The position numbers and the translations under genes are program-made. From CAYIFC01 sp964362645 (GTDB lineage Bacteria; Patescibacteriota; Minisyncoccia; Phycocordibacterales; JACOZG01), in NCBI GenBank assembly GCA_964362645.1, contig CAYIFC010000011.1, positions 1 through 18,823 on the forward strand: 18,823 nt of DNA, in the 5' to 3' direction. The notes under the pieces are model-generated. The model was not told the origin of the DNA and searched no databases. It saw nothing but the letters and a program-made list of their open reading frames with translations. Below are positions 11,941 to 18,270 of the stretch, piece by piece (position 1 is the stretch's first letter; each line of letters opens with the position of its first letter).

Positions 11941-12912
11941 ATGTCAAAAATTTATATTACACGGCAGATTCCAGATTTAGCGGCCAACATGCTCCGCGCG
12001 GCTGGGCACGAAGTAGACATTAGTACCAAGGACGGGATCCTTACTCGCGAGGAGTTGCTCGGAGCTTTAAAAGCCAAGCCGTACGATGCCGTTTTACCTC
12101 TCCTTACCGACAAGATTAATGCTGAAGTATTTGATGCTGTACCGACGGCGAAGATCTTTGCCAATTATGCTGTTGGTTACGATAACATTGATTTAGTTGA
12201 GGCTCGCAAGCGAGGAGTCTTCATTACCAACACGCCGGCCGTTTCTACTAGTCAGAGTGTGGCCGAGCATGCGCTCGCGCTTATGGTAGCGGTAGGGCGC
12301 CGGATTGTGGAGTCGGATCAATTTATCCGCGATGGCAAATATGTGGGTTGGGCGCCAATGATTTTTATTACCCCTGATTTGGTCGGCCGCACGCTCGGGA
12401 TTATCGGCGCGGGACGAATCGGTTCGCGTTTGGCCTACCACGCCGCGCGCGGATTAGATATGAAGGTGGTCTATTACGACATTCGTCGCAATGAGCAGTT
12501 AGAGAAAGATTTCGGCGCTAAGTATTATGATAAGGTTGAAGATCTTTTGCGCGAGGCGGACTACATTTCGATCCATGTTAATCTCGACGACAGTACGCGG
12601 CACCTTATTAATAAAGAGCGGTTAAGTTTGATGAAGCCGACAGCTGTTTTGGTTAACACTTCGCGCGGACCGGTGATTGATGAGACGGCTTTAGTGGAAG
12701 CTCTGCAGAACAAGAAGATCGCCGGCGCTGGCCTCGATGTGTATGAGCACGAGCCGGCGCTGGCGCCCGGTCTTGCCGCTTTGCAAAATGTTGTGTTGAC
12801 GCCGCACATCGCCTCGGCCACGCTCGAAACTCGCAACGACATGGCTAAAATGGCCGCCGAAAACATCCTCGCCGCCCTCTCTGGCCAACCCCCCCAAAAT
12901 TTGATTAAGTAG
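11941..12912 (+). CDS. D-isomer-specific 2-hydroxyacid dehydrogenase (glyoxylate/hydroxypyruvate reductase-like)
   Basis: 323 aa, full length for the family. It interconverts a D-2-hydroxyacid and its 2-oxoacid with NAD(P)H. The substrate-domain loop is N-Y-A-V-G-Y-D-N-I-D (75-84). The Rossmann motif is G-I-I-G-A-G-R-I-G (153-161), with Asp180 in Y-Y-D-I-R suggesting NAD(H). The catalytic set is Arg242 (N-T-S-R-G-P), Glu271 (E-H-E-P) and His289 (T-P-H-I-A-S-A-T). The pattern is closest to glyoxylate/hydroxypyruvate reductases and D-glycerate dehydrogenase; lactate or phosphoglycerate specificity is less likely but not excluded. In a fermentative reduced genome it may re-oxidise NADH produced by gap. 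It lies downstream of fba with a short AT-rich gap. Confidence 0.9.
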   Translation: MSKIYITRQIPDLAANMLRAAGHEVDISTKDGILTREELLGALKAKPYDAVLPLLTDKINAEVFDAVPTAKIFANYAVGYDNIDLVEARKRGVFITNTPAVSTSQSVAEHALALMVAVGRRIVESDQFIRDGKYVGWAPMIFITPDLVGRTLGIIGAGRIGSRLAYHAARGLDMKVVYYDIRRNEQLEKDFGAKYYDKVEDLLREADYISIHVNLDDSTRHLINKERLSLMKPTAVLVNTSRGPVIDETALVEALQNKKIAGAGLDVYEHEPALAPGLAALQNVVLTPHIASATLETRNDMAKMAAENILAALSGQPPQNLIK

Positions 12913-12918
12913 CAAAAG

Positions 12919-12947
12919 TTGCTTTAAGGCAAAGCTTTTGGCATAAT
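12919..12947 (+). promoter_or_regulatory. Promoter of rplY, overlapping a hairpin
   Basis: TTGCTT (12919-12924) and CATAAT (12942-12947) are separated by exactly 17 nt, with a TGn extension before the -10. Seven nt later comes the ATG at 12955, which supports that start over the in-frame ATG at 12946 lying inside the -10. The -35 sits within a small imperfect hairpin (CAAAAG-TTGC paired with GCAA-CTTTTG, 12913-12940). Confidence 0.65.
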
Positions 12948-12954
12948 GGTCGGA

Positions 12955-13668
12955 ATGCAATTAACGGCTGAAAAACGCGCCATTTTTGGTAAAAAGCTGA
13001 AAGCTTCCCGGGCCTCGGGCAAAATGCCCGTTGTTGTTTATGGTCGTAACGAGAAGGCCTCACCCTTCTTCGTCTCTTCGGGTGAATTTAAGAGAGTATT
13101 AAAAGAAGCGGGGGAATCTTCGATTGTAACGCTTGTCGCCGATGGCGAAAAGAAGAGTGTTTTGATTCATGAAGTGTCTTTCCATCCGGTTGATGGTCAG
13201 GCTCTCCATGCCGATTTATTGGTTGTCCGCTCGGACGAGAAGCTGAAGGTGGAAGTACCGATTGAGTTTGAAGGTGTATCTCCGGCCGTTAAAGAGCTCG
13301 GTGGTATCTTGGTTAAAGTTTTGCATAAGTTGGAAGTGGAGGCTCTGCCTAAGGATCTCCCGCATTCTGTAAGTGTTAATTTGGAATTACTCGTCGCTAT
13401 TGATAGTCAGATTCTCGTTAAAGATATTAAACTGCCAAATGGTGTGGAGGCCGTACCTGGGAACGAGCAAGTTGTAGCCGCTATCGATGTGGCTAAGGAC
13501 GAACCAGTAGAAACGGAACCCGTCGATCTTTCGGCGATTGAAGTAGAGAAGCGCGGTAAGGAAGAAAAGGAAGGCGAGGAGGGTGCGGAAAGTGGTGATG
13601 GAGGCAAGCCCGCCTCCGCCAAGCCTGCCCGTCCGTCAGGCGGGGCTACGGCGGGTAAAAAAGAGTAG
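12955..13668 (+). CDS. rplY: Ribosomal protein bL25 (long CTC-type)
   Basis: 237 aa from the ATG at 12955. bL25 binds 5S rRNA in the large subunit. The N-terminal L25 domain (about 1-90) begins L-T-A-E-K-R and includes G-K-M-P-V-V-V-Y-G (about 22-30) and H-E-V-S-F-H-P-V-D-G-Q-A-L-H-A-D (about 76-91). The TL5/CTC C-terminal domain (about 95-180) contains V-P-I-E-F-E-G-V-S-P-A-V-K and L-P-K-D-L-P. The last 50 or so residues are a charged, low-complexity tail. Its final part (G-K-P-A-S-A-K-P-A-R-P-S-G-G) is encoded by two consecutive GC-rich palindromes (13600-13617 and 13624-13644), so the tail appears to have grown by repeat insertion. A 9-nt gap separates it from the lytic transglycosylase gene. 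Confidence 0.92.
   Translation: MQLTAEKRAIFGKKLKASRASGKMPVVVYGRNEKASPFFVSSGEFKRVLKEAGESSIVTLVADGEKKSVLIHEVSFHPVDGQALHADLLVVRSDEKLKVEVPIEFEGVSPAVKELGGILVKVLHKLEVEALPKDLPHSVSVNLELLVAIDSQILVKDIKLPNGVEAVPGNEQVVAAIDVAKDEPVETEPVDLSAIEVEKRGKEEKEGEEGAESGDGGKPASAKPARPSGGATAGKKE
13600..13644. repeat. Two consecutive GC-rich palindromes in the rplY 3' end
   Basis: GGAGGC/GCCTCC (13600-13605 with 13612-13617, 6-nt loop) is followed by CCTGCC/GGCGGG (13624-13629 with 13639-13644, 9-nt loop). The second has the same stem and loop length as the gatB palindrome at 5096-5116, but a different loop sequence. Confidence 0.7.
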
Positions 13669-13671
13669 AAT
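13666..13671 (+). promoter_or_regulatory. Possible -10 box for the lytic transglycosylase gene
   Basis: TAGAAT overlaps the rplY stop codon TAG and ends 6 nt before the ATG at 13678. It lacks a TGn extension and a recognisable -35. It fits the leaderless spacing seen elsewhere in the window but is weak alone. Confidence 0.35.
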
Positions 13672-13677
13672 AGTACA

Positions 13678-15075
13678 ATGCGGAAGTTAATTTTAGTCTT
13701 GGCACTGACTTTGGTGATTGGTGCCAGTTTTGTTGCCCTTAAACACTCTCCAGTTTTTGCTCAATCGGCAGAAGAAGTTGTTAAACGTAAGGCCGCACTG
13801 GAAGCCGAACTAAAAGATGTCGAGAAGCAGATCGCCGAGCAGACGATCTTACTCAACAAGACTAGGGCCCAGACGTCATCAATCCAGAACGATCTGACAA
13901 TTATCAATTCCGAGATTAAGCGCGCTGAGCTAACGATCAAGGCCAAGCGCTTGGCGATTGAGAAACTCGGTGGCGACATTGCCAAACGCACTGGTACTAT
14001 TGGCGAGCTGGAAGCCAAGATCGAGAAGGAGAAGAAGTCGCTCTCCGAGCTTCTGCGCCAGGTGCGCGATGCCGAGGACGAGTCCTTTTTGGAGGTAATG
14101 CTTGGTCGCGAGAAGTTGTCGGAGGCAACAGCTGAATTGGATCAAATCCAGTTTGTGCAAGATGGTCTCAACACCTCCTTTGCTGAAATCAGAAAACTTA
14201 AGAGTGGTGCGGAAACCGAGCGCACGCAACTTTCGGTGCGCCGGTCGGCCGAGATTGACGCCGAGAAGGCGATTGAAGAAGAGCGCAAGTTGATCCAGCG
14301 CAAAGAGGCAGAGAAGAAGCAACTTCTAGCTCTCAGCAAGAGTACCGAGTCGGCTTATCAGAAGTTACTAGCTGATCGGCAGAGGAAGGCCGCGGCGATC
14401 CGCTCATCGCTCTTTGCCCTGCGCGACACGGCGGCTATCCCTTTCGGTAAAGCGCTTGAGTATGCCACCGCCGCTTTCAAGAAAACGGGCGTGAGGCCGG
14501 CCTTTCTTTTAGCGATCTTACAACAAGAGTCCAACCTTGGTGCTAATGTCGGCACTTGTAACCGTCCCGGCGATCCACCAGAAAAGAGTTGGCAGAAGAT
14601 TATGCCAGGGCCCGCCGCCAATCAGCTCTATTACGCGCTGGGAAAAAGTTGCAAGAATGCCAAAACCTCTTGCTCTTCTCGTGATGATCAAACCCATTTT
14701 ATAAAAATCCTATCTGCTTTAGGGCGCTCGCCAGATGGAACGCCGGTTTCCTGCCCGATTCTTTCGGCTGGTCCTTGGGGCGGAGCAATGGGTCCGGCTC
14801 AGTTCATTCCTTCCACCTGGTCAATATTTATTGACCGTTTAAAAACTGCTTTAAATGTGAGTGTGCCCGATCCGTGGCGCGCCGAAGACGCTTTTATGGC
14901 TTCCGCGATGTACCTCTCAGATTTGGGTGGAGTCTACGGCAGTTATAGTGGTGAGATTGGAGCCGCTTGTCGGTATTATGGTTCGGGTGGCGCTTCCTGC
15001 ACTTATGGCACGCAAGTTATGGCCCGGGCCGCCGATATCCAACTAAACATGATTGATCCCTTGCAGAACTTATAA
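13678..15075 (+). CDS. Secreted coiled-coil lytic murein transglycosylase
   Basis: 465 aa. The signal peptide is residues 1-29 (F-A-Q-S cleavage region). Residues about 31-247 form a long charged coiled coil rich in Glu, Lys, Ala and Leu, like the N-terminal parts of EnvC/PcsB/CwlO-type division and wall-hydrolase proteins. Residues about 255-465 are a lytic transglycosylase-like domain: catalytic Glu284 in L-Q-Q-E-S-N-L-G, G-G-A-M-G-P-A-Q-F-I-P-S-T-W (368-381) typical of MltB-like enzymes, and the late A-C-R-Y-Y-G. Six Cys (294, 325, 332, 359, 431, 441) could form disulfides outside the cell. The family cleaves the MurNAc-GlcNAc bond to 1,6-anhydro ends. Inference: the coiled coil couples wall cutting to a membrane partner during division or growth. 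It sits between two ribosomal protein genes with no other wall gene beside it. Confidence 0.85.
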   Translation: MRKLILVLALTLVIGASFVALKHSPVFAQSAEEVVKRKAALEAELKDVEKQIAEQTILLNKTRAQTSSIQNDLTIINSEIKRAELTIKAKRLAIEKLGGDIAKRTGTIGELEAKIEKEKKSLSELLRQVRDAEDESFLEVMLGREKLSEATAELDQIQFVQDGLNTSFAEIRKLKSGAETERTQLSVRRSAEIDAEKAIEEERKLIQRKEAEKKQLLALSKSTESAYQKLLADRQRKAAAIRSSLFALRDTAAIPFGKALEYATAAFKKTGVRPAFLLAILQQESNLGANVGTCNRPGDPPEKSWQKIMPGPAANQLYYALGKSCKNAKTSCSSRDDQTHFIKILSALGRSPDGTPVSCPILSAGPWGGAMGPAQFIPSTWSIFIDRLKTALNVSVPDPWRAEDAFMASAMYLSDLGGVYGSYSGEIGAACRYYGSGGASCTYGTQVMARAADIQLNMIDPLQNL

Positions 15076-15089
15076 AGTGCTGTTATCAT
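15061..15089 (+). promoter_or_regulatory. Promoter of rpmE
   Basis: TTGCAG (15061-15066, within the last codons of the preceding gene) and TATCAT (15084-15089) are 17 nt apart, with a TGT extension before the -10. Nine nt separate the -10 from the ATG at 15099. Confidence 0.6.
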
Positions 15090-15098
15090 ATTGCCACA

Positions 15099-15326
15099 AT
15101 GAAAAAAGAAACCCACCCCCAATATTTTGCCGAGTCTCCAGTTAGCTGTGCCTGTGGGAACTCTTTCCCCGTGGGCTCAACGCTTAAGGAGATCAAGATC
15201 GAAATCTGTAGCGCCTGCCACCCCTTCTTCTCCGGTGAGGAAAAGATCATGGATACCGCCGGTCGCGTAGAAAAGTTTAAGGCTCGTGCTGCTAGCAAGA
15301 CCAAGACCACCAAAAAAGTTGCCTGA
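15099..15326 (+). CDS. rpmE: Ribosomal protein bL31 (zinc-binding type)
   Basis: 75 aa. bL31 bridges the ribosomal subunits from the large-subunit side. The four-Cys zinc site is intact: C17-A-C19-G in the N-terminal half and C37-S-A-C40-H-P-F-F. H-P-Q-Y (6-9) and G-R-V-E-K-F (55-60) are typical of the family. The C-terminus is Lys/Ala/Thr-rich. It ends in TGA, the only gene in the window seen to do so, which argues against UGA being recoded. Its end overlaps the release-factor gene, matching the common rpmE-prfA pairing. Confidence 0.95.
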   Translation: MKKETHPQYFAESPVSCACGNSFPVGSTLKEIKIEICSACHPFFSGEEKIMDTAGRVEKFKARAASKTKTTKKVA

Positions 15327-16284
15327 TCTCGAGCCGTTTAAAACTAACCCTAAAACAACCTATTTAGCTGGCGAATACGAACGCTTGGCCGGCCGCTTAA
15401 TCGAACTTAAGGAGTTAGCTTCAACTGACCCCTCACTCGCTAGTTTGGCCACCGACGAAATTGCGGCACACGAAAAGTCGCAAGCTGATCTTTTAACTGA
15501 AATGCAGCGGATTGTGGAAAAGGAGGAGGGTTCTGCGGAAGGAGAGAATAGCAGTGGTTTGATTTTAGAAATCCGCGCTGGCGCTGGTGGCGATGAGTCG
15601 GCCCTTTTTGCTGGTGAGTTGGCTGAGATGTATCAACGTTACGCCGAAGGAAAGGGGTGGAGCTTCGTCGCTGTTTCCGAATCCAAGGCCGAGCTCGGTG
15701 GTTACAAGGAGGTAATTTTCGAGGTGGGAGGTGAAGGCGCTTATGATGACTTCCGCTACGAAACGGGCGTGCACCGCATCCAGCGTATTCCAGCCACGGA
15801 GAAGCAGGGGCGGATCCATACCTCTACCGCTTCCGTGGCTGTTTTGCCGCTCCAGACCAAAATTGATTTCGTCCTCTCGCCTGCTGATTTGGAGATAACA
15901 ACCACGCGCTCCGGCGGCGCGGGTGGTCAGAATGTTAATAAGGTTGAGACGGCCGTGCGCATTCTCCATAAGCCCTCGGGCTTGGTGGTGCGCTCGCAGA
16001 GCGAGAGGAGTCAACAGCGCAATAAAGATAAAGGGATGGCGATCTTGGCGGCTAAACTCCAAGACGCTCAAGAAACCAGTTCTTCGGCCGCCACAGCCGA
16101 AGACCGTCGGCGGCAGATCGGTCGCGCTGACCGTTCCGAGAAGATTCGCACTTACAACATTAGCCAAGATCGACTCACCGACCACCGGATTAAAGAGTCC
16201 TGGCATAACCTCGAAAAGATCTTTCAGGGCCAATTAGAGCCAATCTTGGCAACCCTTAAGGAGAAGTTGCCACCTCCTCGTTAA
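15319..16284 (+). CDS. prfA: Peptide chain release factor 1
   Basis: 321 aa with the TTG start at 15319, which overlaps the rpmE stop by 8 nt (TTGCCTGA); a GTG at 15286 would give 332 aa. RF1 reads UAA and UAG and triggers peptide release. The codon-recognition tripeptide is P-A-T (158-160), diagnostic of RF1 rather than RF2. The catalytic G-G-Q is at 202-204 within G-G-A-G-G-Q-N-V-N-K-V-E-T-A-V-R. R-A-G-A-G-G-D-E-S (86-94) opens the core. The protein is about 40 residues shorter than E. coli RF1 (360 aa), mostly in the N-terminal helical domain. No ATG is available in frame, so translation is probably coupled to rpmE. Nearly all genes in the window stop with TAA or TAG, the codons this factor reads. 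Confidence 0.93.
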   Translation: MPDLEPFKTNPKTTYLAGEYERLAGRLIELKELASTDPSLASLATDEIAAHEKSQADLLTEMQRIVEKEEGSAEGENSSGLILEIRAGAGGDESALFAGELAEMYQRYAEGKGWSFVAVSESKAELGGYKEVIFEVGGEGAYDDFRYETGVHRIQRIPATEKQGRIHTSTASVAVLPLQTKIDFVLSPADLEITTTRSGGAGGQNVNKVETAVRILHKPSGLVVRSQSERSQQRNKDKGMAILAAKLQDAQETSSSAATAEDRRRQIGRADRSEKIRTYNISQDRLTDHRIKESWHNLEKIFQGQLEPILATLKEKLPPPR

Positions 16285-16295
16285 AGTGCTAGACT
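16267..16295 (+). promoter_or_regulatory. Promoter of rpsB-tsf
   Basis: TTGCCA (16267-16272) and TAGACT (16290-16295) are 17 nt apart, with a TGC extension before the -10. Seven nt separate the -10 from the rpsB ATG, again predicting a leaderless transcript. The -35 lies in the last codons of prfA. Confidence 0.65.
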
Positions 16296-16302
16296 CTCAA
16301 TT

Positions 16303-17025
16303 ATGAAAGATATGATTGGCGAAATGTTTAAGCGGGGGATCCACTTTGGCTACTCTCGCTCTCGGCGTCACCCCTCGGTGACCCCGTATATTTTTGGTTT
16401 TAAAAATCGCACTGCGATCGTTGATCTAGAGAAAACCGTCACCTTACTAGAATCGGCCAAAGCCTTTGTGCGCGAACTTGGTCGCAGTGGCCACAAGATC
16501 GTCTTCGTGGGTAGTAAGCCGGAAGCGCGGGAAGCCGTTATTAAGGGCGCGCTAGCTATTAATATGCCCTATGTTGCCGAGCGTTGGATTGGCGGTACCT
16601 TTACCAATTTTGGCCAAATCAAGACTCGTATCGCTAAGTTGAAAGAGTTAACGGAAGCCAAGCGCGAGGGTAAGCTACCTGGCGAAACGAAGCGCGAGCG
16701 CGCTCACTCCGACCATGAGCTCTCGGGTCTTGATCGCTACTTTGGCAGTTTGCAAACGCTTGATGCTTTACCGAAAGCAATTTTTGTTATTGATCCGGGG
16801 CATGAAGAGATCGCCGTGGCTGAGGCCACTGTAGTAGGTGTGCCAGTCGTGGCTGTCGCCGGCGTTGATTGCAACATCAAAGGGATCGCTTATCCGATTG
16901 TCGGCAATGACGCTCAATTGGCCGGCATTCAGTTTTTTGTTGATCAAATTGTTGCTGCTTACAAAGAAGGCCAAACTCTTGGCCCCGTTGAAGTCCCGGT
17001 TCCTTTCGCCGTTCCTACTAATTAA
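16303..17025 (+). CDS. rpsB: Ribosomal protein uS2
   Basis: 240 aa, normal length. uS2 assembles late on the small subunit near the Shine-Dalgarno exit region. Motifs are G-I-H-F-G-Y (12-17), P-Y-I-F-G-F (28-33), V-F-V-G-S-K (67-72), R-W-I-G-G-T-F-T-N-F (94-103), L-P-K-A-I-F-V-I-D-P (about 155-164) and Y-P-I-V-G-N-D. The late segment usually reading D-T-N-C-D-P is altered to G-V-D-C-N-I-K-G-I-A. It is followed by tsf after 6 nt, the standard rpsB-tsf operon. Confidence 0.96.
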   Translation: MKDMIGEMFKRGIHFGYSRSRRHPSVTPYIFGFKNRTAIVDLEKTVTLLESAKAFVRELGRSGHKIVFVGSKPEAREAVIKGALAINMPYVAERWIGGTFTNFGQIKTRIAKLKELTEAKREGKLPGETKRERAHSDHELSGLDRYFGSLQTLDALPKAIFVIDPGHEEIAVAEATVVGVPVVAVAGVDCNIKGIAYPIVGNDAQLAGIQFFVDQIVAAYKEGQTLGPVEVPVPFAVPTN

Positions 17026-17031
17026 ATTTAA

Positions 17032-17484
17032 ATGATTTCTGCTAGTCAAATTAAATCACTACGCGATAAAACTAGCCTTTCTATTTCGGCCTGCAAAAAG
17101 GCGCTTGAGGAATCCGGCGGTGATGAAGCTAAAGCCATTGAGTACTTAAGGTCGGCGGGCGAGAAGATCGCCGCCAAGAAGTCCGACCGAACGCTCGGCT
17201 CGGGCGCCGTAGCTGCTTATGTGCACGGCGGCAATATTGGCGTGTTGGTCGCCTTGGCCTGCGAGACTGACTTCGTGGCCAAGAATCCCGATTTCCGCGT
17301 AGTGGCTGATGACATTGCGATGCAGATATCAGCGATGGGGCCTGCTGATACCGCCGAACTTTTGGCCCAACCTTTCATTAAAGATCCGTCCAAAACTATT
17401 ACTGACCTCGTTAAAGATGCGACGCATAAGTTTGGAGAACGGATCGAAATCACTAAATTCAGTCGGGTTTCTTTCGACGATTAA
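17032..17484 (+). CDS. tsf: Elongation factor Ts (short form)
   Basis: 150 aa, roughly half of the E. coli protein (about 280 aa). EF-Ts recycles EF-Tu by exchanging GDP for GTP. The N-terminal UBA-like domain is complete (I-K-S-L-R-D-K-T through A-A-K-K-S-D-R). The T-D-F-V-A-K-N motif (79-85), whose Asp-Phe reaches the Mg site of EF-Tu, is intact, and the C-terminal G-E-R-I-E-I-T-K-F-S-R is present. Only one core subdomain is left and the coiled-coil insertion is missing, as expected for a reduced genome. It follows rpsB by 6 nt. No promoter is visible, so it is likely co-transcribed. Confidence 0.95.
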   Translation: MISASQIKSLRDKTSLSISACKKALEESGGDEAKAIEYLRSAGEKIAAKKSDRTLGSGAVAAYVHGGNIGVLVALACETDFVAKNPDFRVVADDIAMQISAMGPADTAELLAQPFIKDPSKTITDLVKDATHKFGERIEITKFSRVSFDD

Positions 17485-17487
17485 AAT

Positions 17488-17898
17488 ATGTTATTTATCA
17501 TAATCGCTATTGTCTCCTTCCTATTCCTAGCTGCAATTATTGCTGACCAGATCATTAATATTCGCCGAGGGATTGTAGATGTGCCGGAAGAAGCATCAAC
17601 CTTGGCTCACAAGATGGCGCCTAAGATTGAGAACACGGCGCTGGGTTTAACCTTGGTTGGCCATCGAGCGGGTGCCGGTCTCTACCTCCAATTACTCCTA
17701 GTTCTTAAGCGCCTCGTTCGTTGGTTTAAAATCTTGCTCCACAAGCTCGAAGTTCGAGTGAGTTCCCTTATTTCCGCTGCGCATGTGGGGCGGGTACGTC
17801 TTACAGAATCTGAAATAATTCGTGAGCGCGGCTCCGTTTCCTTCTTTTTGGCGCAGATCAAGGATCATAAGGATGATCTCGCTCGCCGTGCACGTTAG
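17488..17898 (+). CDS. Hypothetical single-pass membrane protein downstream of tsf
   Basis: 136 aa. An N-terminal hydrophobic helix (about residues 2-18) is followed by a basic and amphipathic cytoplasmic-type region with many Leu, Lys and Arg (L-V-L-K-R-L-V-R-W-F-K-I-L-L-H-K-L), then a polar C-terminus with K-D-H-K-D-D. No family motif is recognised. It starts 3 nt after the tsf stop, so it is co-transcribed and perhaps co-translated with rpsB-tsf. This close link is the only functional hint. In other bacteria this place often holds pyrH; this protein has no nucleotide-kinase features. Its stop is 6 nt before the broken tRNA-Thr copy. Confidence 0.7.
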   Translation: MLFIIIAIVSFLFLAAIIADQIINIRRGIVDVPEEASTLAHKMAPKIENTALGLTLVGHRAGAGLYLQLLLVLKRLVRWFKILLHKLEVRVSSLISAAHVGRVRLTESEIIRERGSVSFFLAQIKDHKDDLARRAR

Positions 17899-17904
17899 TT
17901 TTCT

Positions 17905-17998
17905 GCCACTCTAGCTCAATTGGTACTCGCCCGAACGTACCCCGCCAGAATGACTTTGTCGGGCTGGCGTTCGGTACGGGCGGGGAGCAACGGTTTTG
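17905..17998 (+). pseudogene. Broken tRNA-Thr copy interrupted by a palindrome
   Basis: 17905-17925 is identical to the first 21 nt of the intact tRNA-Thr (18261-18281): acceptor 5' strand, the TA linker, and the D-arm up to the D-loop TGGTA. A 59-nt palindromic segment (17926-17984) follows. Identity then resumes exactly at the next tRNA base, GAGCAACGGTTTTG (17985-17998, matching 18282-18295), and stops in the anticodon loop. The anticodon 3' side, T-arm, acceptor 3' strand and CCA are absent. It cannot yield a functional tRNA. Confidence 0.92.
17926..17984. mobile_element. 59-nt imperfect palindrome inserted in the D-loop of the tRNA-Thr relic
   Basis: The insert folds as CGCCC/GGGCG (17928-17932 with 17978-17982), GTACC/GGTAC (17937-17941 with 17973-17977), CGCCAG/CTGGCG (17943-17948 with 17964-17969) and GAC/GTC around a TTT loop, with small bulges between. 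That is about 19 base pairs. Its borders are exact because the tRNA sequence is continuous on both sides. No protein is encoded, so it is a non-autonomous, REP/MITE-like hairpin. The mobility mechanism is unknown. Confidence 0.65.
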
Positions 17999-18021
17999 CC
18001 CGTCCGAATGTTCGTCCGGGC
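17998..18021. repeat. Symmetric palindrome truncating the tRNA-Thr relic
   Basis: GCCCG-TC-CGAA-TG-TTCG-TC-CGGGC: a 5-bp and a 4-bp stem separated by a symmetric 2x2 internal loop. It begins at the last base shared with the intact tRNA, inside the anticodon loop, and ends 9 nt before the GIY-YIG start codon. Confidence 0.75.
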
Positions 18022-18030
18022 GGATAAATT

Positions 18031-18270
18031 ATGTATACTGTTTATGTTTTAAGGGATAAGATAGGGAAACTCTATAAGGGTTTAACCAATAATCTTAAAA
18101 GACGAATGAAAGAACATGAGAGTGGTCACACAATTACCACCAGTAAAATGGCAGGAATTCTAGTGGTATATATGGAAGAATATCCAGATTTTGAGACAGC
18201 GAGAAAGAGAGAACTGTATCTAAAATCTGCCGCCGGTAGGAGGTTCCTTAAGGATAAATTGCCACTCTAG
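18031..18270 (+). CDS. Small GIY-YIG nuclease-domain protein (YhbQ/UPF0213-like)
   Basis: 79 aa, a single GIY-YIG domain. Y-T-V-Y-V-L (2-7) supplies the first motif strand, and G-K-L-Y-K-G-L-T-N-N-L-K-R-R (12-25) carries the second motif and the catalytic Arg region. H19-type positions are not evident, but E28-H29, E49-E50 and R60-E61-L-Y-L-K-S match the family, with E61 the likely metal ligand. Members are small endonuclease-like proteins of uncertain biological role, very common in Patescibacteria. It has no visible promoter or Shine-Dalgarno; the ATG follows GGATAAATT. The stop codon TAG is formed by bases 8-10 of the intact tRNA-Thr, so gene and tRNA overlap by 10 nt. The gene lies exactly between a broken and an intact copy of the same tRNA. 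Confidence 0.88.
   Translation: MYTVYVLRDKIGKLYKGLTNNLKRRMKEHESGHTITTSKMAGILVVYMEEYPDFETARKRELYLKSAAGRRFLKDKLPL

Noticed and set aside
12721..12764. 12-nt direct repeat GCCGGCGCTGGC in the hydroxyacid dehydrogenase gene
   Set aside because: It encodes different residues in conserved family positions; likely chance from Gly/Ala codon use.
17926..17984. tRNA intron (group I or archaeal-type) in the relic copy
   Set aside because: The insert is in the D-loop, far too small for group I, and the rest of the tRNA is missing, so splicing would not restore a tRNA.
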